A DNA stretch of 64,000 nucleotides. It comes from Asterella californica (Eukaryota > Streptophyta > Marchantiopsida > Marchantiales > Aytoniaceae). The position numbers were made by a program, and so were the translations under genes. The notes under the pieces were generated by a model, which had not been told where the DNA came from, did no database searches, and saw nothing but the letters and a program-made list of their open reading frames with translations. Where the stretch lies: positions 4,526,001-4,590,000 of the forward strand of contig JAYKYS010000005.1 of NCBI GenBank assembly GCA_036924285.1. Direction: 5' to 3'. Below, one piece after another: positions 36,340 to 47,645 of the stretch; positions within the stretch are counted from its first letter, which is position 1; the number at the start of each line of letters is the position of its first letter.

Positions 36340-37713
36340 TGTCGCGCCATTTGGTGACTACATGTTTGACTTCTACTCCGACGCTTAGGTTTGGTAGTTC
36401 TAGAAGTTAGCTCATATTACTTCTAGTCCTTTATGTATATGTTTGACACCTTTGCATACGGTGTTAACACTATTTTGAGTCCTAGTAGGCTGATAGTATG
36501 TTAGTTATCTTGTTCAAGCATTTGTGCACTTGTGCAAGTGACTTCTTACTTGTCTATGACGTTCAATGTACATAACTTAGGGTTTCCATGCTGATAGGGG
36601 TTTGAGCTCATGGGTTGTACTTACTTGTCGCCCATGCACGTTTTCTAGCTAATTTAAGTTGTTTTTCGAGGCTATGTGTCATTTTAGGTAGTTTAAGTTT
36701 TACGCTGGCACTCTAGGGGGCTTGACGTGGTAGCTTATGAGTGTAGATAAGTAACCAGGTAGTTTAAGGCACAAAAGGACAGTCAAGTGGAGCTATGAAC
36801 TCCCATTGGTCCATTTTTGTCTTTTGTAAAACTCTAAGTTTAGAAACAGAGCTCTAGAGTGGAGTTCGAGCATTTTGGTGAGATATCTTCGAAATCTGAG
36901 AGCACAGGGAGAGAGAGCTCGTCGTGCCAAGCATTGTCAGTGAAATTTTTGCTCGATTTGGATCAATAAACAAGGAGTTATGCGCAATTGAAGTTCGGAT
37001 TGTGCCAAAACTGCATCACTTTTGTTGATTTTGGGGTTTTCGGTGCCAATTGCAGCAGAATTGAGGAAATCACTTCAAAACTTTGTGGTTGCGTTCACTG
37101 TCATTAGGGCTACGACTGTCCAAAAAGTTTCGAATCATTTGAGTGATTGAGTAATTCAGGGCGGCCGCTGAAGCAGAGGGGGTCTGAAAAGCTCTTAATC
37201 TAGAGCAGCGACTTTAGAGAAGGAGATCTGGAGTTCTACAAACAATCAGGAGTCCCAACTTCACAGGGATGTTCAGCATCCTGTAGACTTCAAATACTGT
37301 GAGAAGATTTGAAATTCATCGAGCCAATTCTTTGTTCTAGGTCAGAATAGCTGTCTAGGTACCAGAAATTGCCATAATTCTCTTACTCAGAACTTTTCTG
37401 TCAACATCTTGGTGCTAGAATTCAATCTCAGGCTGAAACTTCGTGTGAGTGTTCAGTAGTACCTCATTTACATGTAGGGGAAGTTTAGAAGTCTAAACCT
37501 TCATATTTTTCCTCTCTTTGAGTGTCAAAGTTCACCGTCTAAACCTATTATTACTAGTGAGACCTAAATTTCGCTTTTTGAGCATATTAGAGGATCCTAC
37601 ACTCCTGTGTGAGTGTTTATAGCTCCTGTTGTGACCTGAAAGCCAACCTCTTGAGTAAACAACCACAGCCAGAAGCTCGGCGCTTTCTTAGGTAGACGGA
37701 TCACACTCCGACA
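36340..37713 (+). repeat. A2 LTR
   Basis: TGTCGCGCC to CCGACA, 1374 bp. It shares several private variants with the A3 LTR compared with A1, so A2 and A3 are of one subfamily. Confidence 0.95.
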
Positions 37714-37790
37714 TACTCTCTTTTTTGGTGAACTCGACGTGAAACACCTAGGGTGGGAGTTTTCTTGAGAGTGTTACAGGATCAGATATC

Positions 37791-39101
37791 ATGGCCAACC
37801 AAGGATCATCAAGTGGAGGTGCTGTTGCTGCTCAGCAACCTGTTCAGTTGGATGCTGCTACGATGAAGATGTTCCAAGCTTTTTCCATGTTTATGCAGCA
37901 GCAGCAGAGCACAGAGAGGAAGGAGGTATTAGCAACCAAGGCGTTGCAATCTGTGGTGCATCAGATGGATCAGTTCAAGGGGACAGATATTTCCAAGTAC
38001 GTGCGATACTATGCTAGGGAGATGGAGGTGAACAAGGTACCTGAGAAGGAGATGGTGGAGAACTTTGAACTTGCTGTTGTCCTTGAGATTCGTGGGCGTG
38101 TGAAGGAGCTCAAGCATCAGCAAGGATAGAGTTGGGAGAGCTTTATGCGCGCTTTGAAGGAGGAGTACTACACTGAAGATTCAGAGAGGGTGACCAAGAG
38201 AACGTTCTTGGAGTGGGTGGTTAAACCTAACAAAGGTTTGTCTGTAAATGAGTTGTTAAGGGAGTTTGATCGTCTGTATGCTCAACTTTCTAGGACAGAA
38301 AAGCTTACACTAGAGGTGGAGAAGACCGAGCTTTTCCTACAAGCAGCGGACGTGACTATTCAGGAGAAGCTTGATCTGTTGTTGGAAGACAAGAGTGAGG
38401 AGAGAGGATTGAAGACTGATTGGAAGGAGGTCGAAGAGGCTGTTTCTTTGCTTGCCAAGAGACGTAGAAGAAGGGACAAGGTGGTGGTAAGTGAAGCAGC
38501 ACCTCTGATAATTCCTATCAAGCAGTTGCCTACTAAGCCCGCTTTGGTAATTGCTAGAGAGGAAGACTCACCGCTTGATGAGTTGATTAAGGGTATGAAG
38601 GAGCTTAAGCTTAAGCTCACTAGGTTAGAAGAGAAGGAGCAGAATGTACAGCAAGCTATGCAGAGACCTCAGATGAGAGAAGGCTTTGTTCATCGTTGTA
38701 TATGGTGTGATAGCCTAGACCATGTAAGAAGAGATTGTGGGGAGTTTTCAGATGCATTGAGGAAGGATCTGATCTTCTTCAAAGATGGTAAGATCCATCT
38801 GAGAGAGACTGGGATGATGTTGGGAACCAACTTTGGCAAGGGTGGTATGAAAAGACTTGTGAATGAAATATCAGCATCACATGCTGTTTCTCTTGTGAAT
38901 GCTGCTACATGTGGAGTGAAAGTGGAGATGGAGAGAGAGAAAGAGACTACTGGGTTGTGGTCTGATGTAGTGCGGTCCGTAGCTAGAACAGGGCTAGACA
39001 AGGATGTGCTACGAAGGGTTGGCAACTCAATTCGAGAAGCTACAAGGGTAAGATGCATGCATACAAACTTCAGTCTGACATTGAGATTGCTACAGACTTG
39101 A
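37791..39101 (+). pseudogene. gag: A2 gag, broken and internally deleted
   Basis: Homologous to the A1 gag from MANQGSS to about residue 415. A TAG at 38127 replaces the CAG seen in A1, and CGC stands at the place of the A1 TGA. The zinc knuckle CIWCDSLDHVRRDC is intact (about 38697-38738). A deletion at about 39047 removes the region before the MPAYKLQSD block, and a second deletion near 39143 removes the protease, the frameshift signal and early pol. 39144-39257 is an RT remnant including SRWFTVPKKSGALRF. Confidence 0.9.
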
Positions 39102-39257
39102 AGCAGGTGTTAGAGAATCGTATCTTGAATGGGAAGGTTGAGTTTACCATCTATAGCTCCCTACTCTAGCAGATGGTTTACTGTTCCTAAGAAGAGTGGA
39201 GCTTTGAGATTCATTCAAGATATGCAGCCAGTTAACAAGGTGACTATCAGGAATATG

Positions 39258-39308
39258 ATACCCCTAATACCTCCTGCCACCTTGTTAGGAGTTGGAACTG
39301 CCCATTGG
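39258..39308. other. Spacer at the palindrome centre
   Basis: 51 bp between the inverted arms with no match I can see to family A or D. It may be filler DNA from the joining event. Confidence 0.6.
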
Positions 39309-40144
39309 AACCATCTGCTAGAGTAGGGAGCTATAGATGGTTCCAAGATACCCATCCTAATCCTCTCATTGAGCAAGTCTATCAGCTTTGGTAGATGAGC
39401 TCTAGGCACAGGGATAGGACGTAGATTCCAAGGCACATGCGGTATAATAAAGATTACCATAGGTGCAATTACACTTGGATCTACACATCCTACTTCATGT
39501 GACTCAAACGCAAACGCCTTACCATGCCTAGATAGCATCTCCTTGAAGCTCTTCTTCTCTTGCTCAATAAGAAATCCATCACCTCCAATCCTCAGCTCCT
39601 TCAGTGTTGTTTCTGGGAATTGGTGCCCAATTCTTCTCGGTCCTCTGAGCGTCGGTTCTCGTGCAGCTTGCTCCATCTTCTGATTATAATCGAGTGGTAA
39701 AGGCAAAGCCACCGGTTTGACTTTCTTTGCCACTGACTTGTACTTGGTCTCCACATACACCTCTTGTCGATCTATAAACTTATCAATTACATCATAAAGC
39801 TCCTTGGAGCTCACTCTCACCACTCTATCTACATCATCTATAGAACTTTCTACTATAGATTTCAACTCCCCTATAGTATCTACCAAATACTGCTCTTCAA
39901 ACACTCCAGATATGTATTCATCTCCGGCTAACTCTCCACTATCCCACAAAGACTGCTGTACATACTTCACATGTTGCCTCTCAAACCTCTTCAGATTCTC
40001 AACCTTCCTATAACACACTGATCCACATGACGTCAATCCTAAGAAGCTAGTGGATAAAGCTTCCTGCTCTACTGGATCAGGCGAGAATCCTTTCTCTACT
40101 GTACCGTTGAAGTCTCGCTCTTCAATGGTACTCTGCCAAAACCT
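39309..40144 (-). pseudogene. pol: A3 early pol, truncated in RT
   Basis: Begins in the -1 frame relative to gag, as in A1 (KVENLKRF, TKYKSVAKKVKP, LPKLIDLLNERI, ILEPSIAPYSSRWF). It is open from the slippery site to the truncation at 39309. RT catalytic motifs, RNase H and integrase are absent. It shares the same relative frame with A1, supporting a real -1 relation rather than a chance indel. Confidence 0.85.
40081..40144 (-). promoter_or_regulatory. Second copy of the frameshift pseudoknot
   Basis: Minus strand: heptamer AGGTTTT (40144-40138), 6-nt spacer, stem 1 (40131-40120 with 40112-40101), loop GCGAGA pairing with TCTCGC (40086-40081). All stem and loop bases equal A1. Loop 3 has the same 14-nt length with three substitutions. 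The first heptamer base is A instead of G, which should weaken P-site re-pairing. Confidence 0.75.
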
Positions 40145-41810
40145 TTAGACTCTCTAAATTCCTGAGTAATCTTAGGTAGTGGACGGTCTCTCAAGCTATC
40201 ACGATTCCTCTCATGTTCTGCAGCAATGGTCAAAAACTGAACAGCTCTTCTGCCATCTCTACTACGTATCCTAGCATAAGCTGAACCATCATCCATAACT
40301 CGTGTCTCCATTCTAACAGCAGTAATGTAAGGCTGCCCTAGAATGATAGGATAAGTTGACATGTCTTGTACAAAGAAATTCTGAACATCACTGATGTCAC
40401 CCACAGTTACCTTGATGTTGGGACAAGCACCATAGAGTTCTCCCCTCTGGTTGTTGATAGCGCGGATAAGCCATCCATGGTCGGTGTCTATGGGCCATCT
40501 CCCACGCTTGTACAGCTCCTTAGACATCAGATTAATCTCTGAGCAGTGATCAATCAATGCCACCACAAGTTCCTCCAGATCTCCCAACTTCACCAAGGTC
40601 TCTGTGGTTGCTCTTGCCCAATGGTTGTGAGAGTAATGGCTCTTCTGCGACGCTTCCATCTCATCTTCAAACCTCACGTGCTGATACGAACTCCCCTCTG
40701 ATACTTGGGAGCAGTAACCAGCAATCTCATCTTCCTCATCATCCGATAGTTTGGTCCCTAGAGCGATAAGCGTAGCTGCTTCACCCAAAATCTGACGTTT
40801 CTTCTTGATGATATCTATGATAACCTCATGGAACTCACGCTTTGCAATCCCAAGAATCTCACCCAAGGTAAACTCAACCTTCCCATTCAAGATACGATTC
40901 TCTAACACCTGCTTCAAGTCTGTAGCAATCTCAATGTCAGACTGAAGTTTGTATGCAGGCATCTTACCCTTCTCCTTGCTTCTCTCCTTCTCCTTTGGTG
41001 TTGTAGATGGTAGATCCTCCATAGTTTCCTCCCGAGTAGGTGTTGTCTCCTGCCTTGCCTCTGGTCTAGCCCTTTCACTCCTTGTAGCAGGTCGTTTGGC
41101 TGTAGAAGCCTCACCTGCATCCTCCTTTCTGCGTTTTTCTTCTAGTACAGCTTCATGCTGACTTCTTGCAACATAAGCATGCACTGACATAGTATCCACA
41201 GGATCATTCCATCCTGTAGCTTCTCGAATTGAGTTGCCAACCCTTCGTAGCACATCCTTGTCTAGCTCTGTTCTAGCTACGGACCGCACTACATCAGACC
41301 ACAACCCAGTAGTCTCTTTCTCTCTCTCCATCTCCACTTTCACTCCACAAGTAGCAGCATTCACAAGAGAAACAGCATGTGATGCTGATATTTCATTCAC
41401 AAGTCTTTTCATACCATCCTTGCCAAAGTTGGTTCCCAACATCATCCCAGTCTCTCTCAGATGGATCTTACCATCTTTGAAGAAGATCAGATCCTTCCTC
41501 AATGCATCTGAAAACTCCTCACAATCTCTTCTTACATGGTCTCCACCATCTCCTTCTCAGGTACCTTGTTCACCTCCATCTCCCTAGCATAGTATCGCAC
41601 GTAGTTGGAAAAATCTGTCCCCTTGAACTGATCCATCTGATGCACCACAGATTGCAACGCCTTGGTTGCTAATACCTCCTTCCTCTCTATGCTCTGCTGC
41701 TGCTGCATAAACATGAAAAAAGCTTGGAACATCTTCATCGTAGCAGCATCCAACTGAACAGGTTGCTGAGTAGCAGCAGCACCTCTACTTGATGATCCTT
41801 GGTTGGCCAT
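40096..41810 (-). pseudogene. gag: A3 gag-protease with internal deletion
   Basis: MANQGSSSRG at 41810 reads to about 41536. There a deletion of about 650 bp joins the EKEMVE block to the sequence after the knuckle, removing most of the zinc finger and shifting the frame to a stop. From 41502 the frame is open to TAG at 40096 and includes the protease block ALIDHCSEINLMS, with Asp-His-Cys instead of the Asp-His-Gly of A1. Confidence 0.88.
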
Positions 41811-41886
41811 GATATCTGATCCTGTAACACTCTCAAGAAAACTCCCACCCTAGGTGTTTCACGTCGAGTTCACCAAAAAGAGAGTA

Positions 41887-43236
41887 TGTCGGAGTGTGAT
41901 CCGTCTACATAGGAAAGCGCCGGGCTTCTGGTTGTGGTTGTTTACTCAAGAGGTTGGCTTTCAGGTCACAACAGGAGCTATAAACACTCACACAGGAGTG
42001 TAGGATCCTCTAATATGCTCAAAAAGTGAAATTTAGGTCTCACTAGTAGTAATAGGTTTAGACGGTGAACTTTGACACTCAAAGAGAGGAAAACTATGAA
42101 GGTTTAGACTTCTAAACTTCCCCTACATGTAAATGAGGTACTACTGAACACTCACACGAAGTTTCAGCCTGAGATTGAATTCTAGCACCAAGATGTTGAC
42201 AGAAAAGTTCTGAGTAAGAGAATTATGGCAATTTCTGGTACCTAGACAGCTATTCTGACCTAGAACAAAGAATTGGCTCGATGAATTTCAAATCTTCTCA
42301 CAGTATTTGAAGTCTACAGGATGCTGAACATCCCTGTGAAGTTGGGACTCCTGATTGTTTGTAGAACTCCAGATCTCCTTCTCTAAAGTCGCTGCTCTAG
42401 ATTAAGAGCTTTTCAGACCCCCTCTGCTTCAGCGGCCGCCCTGAATTACTCAATCACTCAAATGATTCGAAACTTTTTGGACAGTCGTAGCCCTAATGAC
42501 AGTGAACGCAACCACAAAGTTTTGAAGTGATTTCCTCAATTCTGCTGCAATTGGCACCGAAAACCCCAAAATCAACAAAAGTGACGCAGTTTTGGCACAA
42601 TCCGAACTTCAATTGCGCATAACTCCTTGTTTATTGATCCAAATCGAGCAAAAATTTCACTGACAGTGCTTGGCACGACGAGCTCTCTCTCCCTGTGCTC
42701 TCAGATTTCGAAGATATCTCTAGAGCTCTGTTTCTAAACTTAGAGTTTTACAAAGACAAAAATGGACCAATGGGAGTTCATAGCTCCACTTGACTGTCCT
42801 TTTGTGCCTTAAACTACATGGTAACTTATCTACACTCATAAGCTACCACGTCAAGCCCCCTAGAGTGCCAGCGTAAAACTTAAACTACCTAAAATGACAC
42901 ATAGCCCCGAAAAATAACTTAAATTAGCTAGAAAGCGTGCATGGGCGACAAGTAAGTACAACCCATGAGCTCAAACCCCTATCAGCATGGAAACCCTAAG
43001 TTATGTACATTGAACGTCATAGACAAGTAAGAAGTCACTTGCACAAGTGTACAAATGCTTGAACAAGATAACTAACATACTATCAGCCTACCAGGACTCA
43101 AAATAGTGTTAACACCGTATGCAAAGGTGTCAAACATATACATAAAGGACTAGAAGTAATATGAGCTAACTTCTAGAACTACCAAACCTAAGCGTCGGAG
43201 TAGAAGTCAAGCATGTAGCCGCCAAATGGCGCGACA
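41887..43236 (-). repeat. A3 LTR
   Basis: 1350 bp; like the A2 LTR but lacking about 24 bp near 42718. On the minus strand it starts TGTCGCGCC and ends CCGACA. Confidence 0.95.
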
Positions 43237-43353
43237 GCGGGACCCTACGAGTTGAAGAACAGGATACTGTTCAAAAGAGACCTGATGAAGAACTTCGAAT
43301 ATGTCTGGAAGTGCATGAGATACCACAAGTGGTGGGAGCACTACACTCGGAAC
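43237..43353 (+). pseudogene. Duplicated integrase N-terminus of element D
   Basis: Reverse complement of 36223-36339 with few changes, now in the original plus orientation. It begins with the GCGG duplication and ends at CTCGGAAC, joined directly to the D LTR at a point equivalent to 25390. The integrase core and the first 400 bp of the LTR are missing at this junction. Confidence 0.85.
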
Positions 43354-45164
43354 TTTGTCTTATTGTTTTACTAATCTCCAGAGCGATAGCAGGAGCGCAG
43401 CGCGCTGCATTCTTCGATCGTCGAAGTACCTCTGCTTCGCCGAAGTCAGTTACTGGCGAGGAAGCCAGTTTGAGAAGAAGAACTCAGTTGCGGGCGAAGA
43501 AGCGAATTGTGACGAAGAATCTGTCTTCACCGAAGTCTGTTGCAGCGATCTCAGATACATGCGAGGGATGCAGACATCTAAGCCACCGAGGCTCCGAGCA
43601 CTAGAAGTCAATCGAGCGGCTCTTCGTCGCTATGAGAAGGAGCTCGAGGAGATGGGATTGGCATTCCTCCTACTTCCTTGGTGGGAGATGGTCTCCTCGA
43701 AGTTAGTACATGAGTTGAAGGTCTGCAGACAGCATCTGACGGATGAGTCGTATGGGCGGTCTTGCAACTGGACCGAAGCACACTGGTCCGGCGTCTTAAG
43801 GATCGACGATGTAGGCTAGGAGGGCGATCTTCTTTTTGATAGTGTTTCAGCTGCAGCATCGCGTGAAGCAGTGAAGAACTTCTCGAAGCTCTTCAAGGAA
43901 TTGCCTCAGGGGAGGAACGGTTACAGAACGAGCGATTATTGTAACCCGAAGAACAGGGAGGTTGTTGATGCGATCATGGCGATCTTCCGGCCACGAAGAA
44001 TGACTTACATGTCGAACTGGAAGATCAACTTTATCGAGCAGCTCTTCGCTGAGAAAAGAGCGCATTGGACGAGGATCTTTCATCGTCATGTGTAGAAGCT
44101 CTAGAAGGAGGAAGACATGATTTACATAGGAGCGTTTGTCTCGGTGTTCTACATGAGGATGGGGTTGTTATCGGACGAAGACCAAAAGAGATTAGGCTTC
44201 ACCGCAGCAGCCAAAGAAAAAGAATTCGAGGTGGTGCAGACTCCAGCCCGAGATGCATAACTGGAGAAATTCTTCGACGAAGTCATCGCCGAGGAAGCAG
44301 TGACTGAAGTAGCGGTCGAGGCAGCGCAAAGGCAGGACGCGTCGACTTCAGCAGCAGTTCCAGAGAAGGTAACCGAGGAGATGAATCCGAACAAGGATTA
44401 AGATGTGGTCCGAGGTATCTCCTCTGGTCCGAAGAAGTGGAAGGAAGAAGCCTTTGGAAGAGACACCGAGGTCCGCACAAAAGTCAAGGAAGAAGATGAA
44501 GATGACCAAGACAGTCTGTGTTGATGGGGAAGCAGCCGATGAAGAAGCGACTGAGGAAACTGAAGAAGGGGACACTCCTCGGACGGAGAAGAATGACGAT
44601 TCTGCGAAGAAGACTACTCTTTCCTTATCGACAATAGGAGAGATAGAACAACTTGCTTCTTCGGTGAAGTACATCCAGGAGGTAGTCGTGCCACTGCTGC
44701 ACAGCTTAGAAGAGAACCGAGGAACATACGAGGAAGTTATCGATCGAAAGCTGAACCTAGCGGAGTTAGTGCAGATGATGCACTTCGGCCGAGGTAACTG
44801 ACAGGAGGAGAACTTACGAGCAGCACTCCTCATGGCACAGAAGGAGATCCAAGCGAAGACCGAACAACTCAAGACTGTGACTTCAGAGAAAGAAGAACTT
44901 CTTAGAAGTTAGATCGAGAGAGAGAACACAAGAAGGTTCTTTCTTTGACGAAGAAGGAGTTGGAGGAGATGCGCGGGCAGCGGAACAAGAATCAAGACAT
45001 CGTCGCGGAGATGACGAAGGAGGTCGAGGACTTAAAGCGCCACATCATCACGGCCGAGGAGCTGAGTGCTCAACTTCGGAGTAGGGTCGAGTCGACGCTG
45101 AAGAACTACTTTGTCACCGATTTGGATACTTCGGAGCTAGATTTTCTTCGGCAGATTAGAGCGG

Positions 45165-46646
45165 TGTCGGGTTGAGAGTCTTCCTGGGAAGGGCGAACCT
45201 TCTGGCTGTGATATGAGCTTGAAGGTTGTGTTCAATCTACTCAAGGAAACGTTGGGCTCCTGGCTGTGGCTGGTTTACTCGAAGGATAGGCTTCAGGTCT
45301 CAAGGTGATACTGAAAAACACTCATATAAGTCTCTAGGCTCTTCTGATATGTTCAGGAAGCAAAGTTCAGGCTTAACTAGCAATGATAAGATCAGATGGC
45401 GAACTTTGACACTCAGGATTGAGAAATATGTGAAGGTTCAGACCTCAGAACTCCTCCTACATGTAAATGAGGTTCTACTGGATACACATACGAAATTTCA
45501 GCTTCAGACCAATTCAGAGCACTAAGATATGAACAGAAACTTTCTGAGTAGAGAAATTACGGCAGTTTTTGGTACCCAGACAGCTATTTCGACCTAGAAC
45601 ATGGGATTGGCTTGATCAATTTCAAAGTTTCTTACAGGATTTGCAGTACACAGCTTGCTGAACACTCCTGTGAAGTTGGGCCTCCTGATTCCACACAGAA
45701 CTCCAGATCTCCTCCTCTGAAGTCGCTGCTCTAGATTAAGAGCTTTTCAGACCCCCTCTGCTTCAGAGGCCGCCCTGAATTACTCAGTTACTCAATCGAT
45801 ATGAAACTTTTTGGGAAATCGTAGCCCTGCTGGCAGAGAACGCAACCACGAAATTTTGAAGAGATTTCTTCAATTCTGCTGCAAGTGACACTGAAAACCC
45901 CAAAATCAACAAAAGTGGTGCAGTTTTGGCATAATCCAAACTTCAATTGGGCATAACTTTGTCTTTATTGCTTCAAATCGACTGAAAATTTCACTGAAAG
46001 TGCTTGGCTTGACGAGCTCTCTCTCCCCATGCTCTCAGATTTCGCAGTACCCTCACAAATTGCTCGAACTCCACTCTAGAGCTCTGTTTCTAAATTTAGA
46101 GTTTAACAAAAGACAAAAACAGACCAATGGGAGTTCATAGCTCCACTTGGTTGTCCTTTAGTACCCTAAACCACGTGGCAACTTAGTTTTACTCATAGGC
46201 TACCACGTCAAGCTCCCTAGAGTGCCAGCGTAAAACTTAAACTACCTAAAACGACACGCAGCCTCGAAAAATAACTTAAATCAGCTAGAAAGCGTGCATG
46301 GGCGACAAGTAAGTACAACCCATGAGTTCAAACCCCTATCTACATGGTAAATCTAAGTCATGTACATTGAGTATCATAGATAAGTATGAATTTACTTGCA
46401 CAAGCGTACGAATGCTTGAACAAGATAAATGTCATACTACCAACCTACTAGGATCCAAAATATTTGACAGAGTTAACACCATATGCAAAAGGTGTCAACC
46501 ATAAGCATAAAAGACTAAGAACAGTACAGAGCTAACTTCTAAGACTACCAAACGTCAAGTGTCGGAGTAGAAATAACATGCGCTAAGTAACGCGACAGCA
46601 GTGATAAGTGAATCATTTACTATGTCAAATGATTCACATCACGACA
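45165..46646 (-). repeat. Solo LTR (family E), related to family A LTR
   Basis: Interrupts the D LTR between AGAGCGG and AGTTTACTGCC. Flanks are GCGG (45161-45164) and ACGG (46647-46650), close to a 4-bp duplication. The body 45165-46597 is a diverged family A LTR on the minus strand (same blocks, such as CAATTGGGCATAACT, near 45950). A 49-bp extension (46598-46646) lies outside the family A-like start and contains a perfect hairpin. No internal region remains, consistent with LTR-LTR recombination. Confidence 0.85.
46608..46637. repeat. Perfect 11-bp inverted repeat at the solo LTR end
   Basis: GTGAATCATTT (46608-46618) and AAATGATTCAC (46627-46637) with an 8-nt loop, 9 bp from the LTR terminus. 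An almost identical hairpin lies at 56909-56938, at the start of a different LTR. Confidence 0.85.
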
Positions 46647-47645
46647 ACGGAGTTTACTGCCGCAGATGTAGAGGGTTCTTCGACAAACAACCGGTTGGCT
46701 AGACTAAGTCAGAAGGTAGTTAGAGAACTTAGGGAGGTTAGAGCGACCGTTGAGTTCTCGGTTAGCAAAGTTAGCGATAGGAAGCGGTGTTGTTCCTAGT
46801 GTCATTTCAGGCACAAGACCTTCATCCGGCGGACCAGAAGTACTCCCGACTTCTTAGGAAGAAGATCCGTCATCTTCGGGAAAATCTGTATATAAGCGTT
46901 GTGTTGTTCGTGCTCAGTACCTCTATGTGTTTTATCATTTTTTAAGTTTCTATTTCTTGAGTTTGCGAAGCCATTGTGTTTTTGTCAACTTCGGGGATTT
47001 ACCTACGAAGTATCGTAGTTTGCTGTGGTAAGAATTAGTCTGGGTGCCGAAGGATTTGCTGTCTACATTTGAAATCAGAGTAAGACGTTTACGGCGAGAC
47101 TAAGAATAGACCAGCATCTGCAAAGTTAGTTTACCACGAAGACGTTTTTGGACGAAGTTGACTTCGGAGAAAGTTGTTCTTTGGTGAGAACATTTTGGAA
47201 GAAGTTGAACCTGGTACTTCAGCGAAAGAAGAGTCCTCTTCGCCAGAGATTTCCGAGAGCAGTAGTAGTGAAAGTAACTTAGTGTGAAGATACTTAGCGT
47301 TTATGGTGTTAGATGCTACCTAGTAACACTTCAGCAGTACTTCCTCGTGTGACATTTCCGTCCGTGGCTCTGTTTCTCTGTTGTTCATCTGTTTCTTGAG
47401 GTCCCTGACCTGTTTAGTATCTATTATGTTATTTGTCAAGATTATCAACTCTGTCTTGTTGGATAGCTCTGAGTTTGATCTCTACCGGGATTGATTTCTG
47501 TCCGTGAGAATAAAAGACAACCATAAAGAATCACCTTTGTCACATGTTTACTACTTTTGGATGATCTTTACTTGCATCTCTGTGGGTTCGATCCTTAAAT
47601 TACTACTTTCGAGCATCTTTTGGTTTTCTTGTGTGTTTCAATGAA

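Larger units (their letters stand above)
36340..39257 (+). mobile_element. Element A2: family A 5' half, left arm of palindrome
   Basis: Contains an LTR (36340-37713), a candidate PBS, gag, then two internal deletions (A1 positions 6326-6573 and about 6677-8202) and a short RT piece. It ends at 39257 in RT, 51 bp from the inverted copy A3. Confidence 0.92.
39309..43236 (-). mobile_element. Element A3: family A 5' half, right arm of palindrome
   Basis: Minus strand: LTR (43236 down to 41887), PBS, gag, protease, frameshift signal, early pol to the RT block SSRWF, ending at 39309. Its outer end is followed by GCGG (43237-43240), the same 4 bases as at 33266-33269. Confidence 0.92.
24988..47640 (+). 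mobile_element. Element D: large, rearranged Tat/Athila-like Ty3 element with nested insertions
   Basis: Begins TGTGAAGCC at 24988 and ends TGTTTCA at 47640, flanked by the perfect 5-bp duplication ATGAA (24983-24987 and 47641-47645). Contents: 5' LTR, tRNA-Asp type PBS, gag, protease, RT and RNase H on plus (28199-33108). An inverted block follows (LTR start, polypurine tract, integrase; 33285-36339), then two family A half-elements, then a stub of integrase on plus, then the 3' LTR split by a solo LTR. Its coding region carries many nonsense codons and frameshifts, and LTR copies differ often, so it is old. Confidence 0.88.
43354..47640 (+). repeat. Element D 3' LTR, 5'-truncated and split by a solo LTR
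   Basis: 43354-45164 matches 25390-27208 and 46651-47640 matches the rest to the LTR end (28177). The LTR ORF is present (LEVNRAALRRYEKELEEMG, KSRKKMKMTKT, KKELEEMRGQR) with its own nonsense codons and small indels. The final CA at 47640 is followed by ATGAA. Confidence 0.88.
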
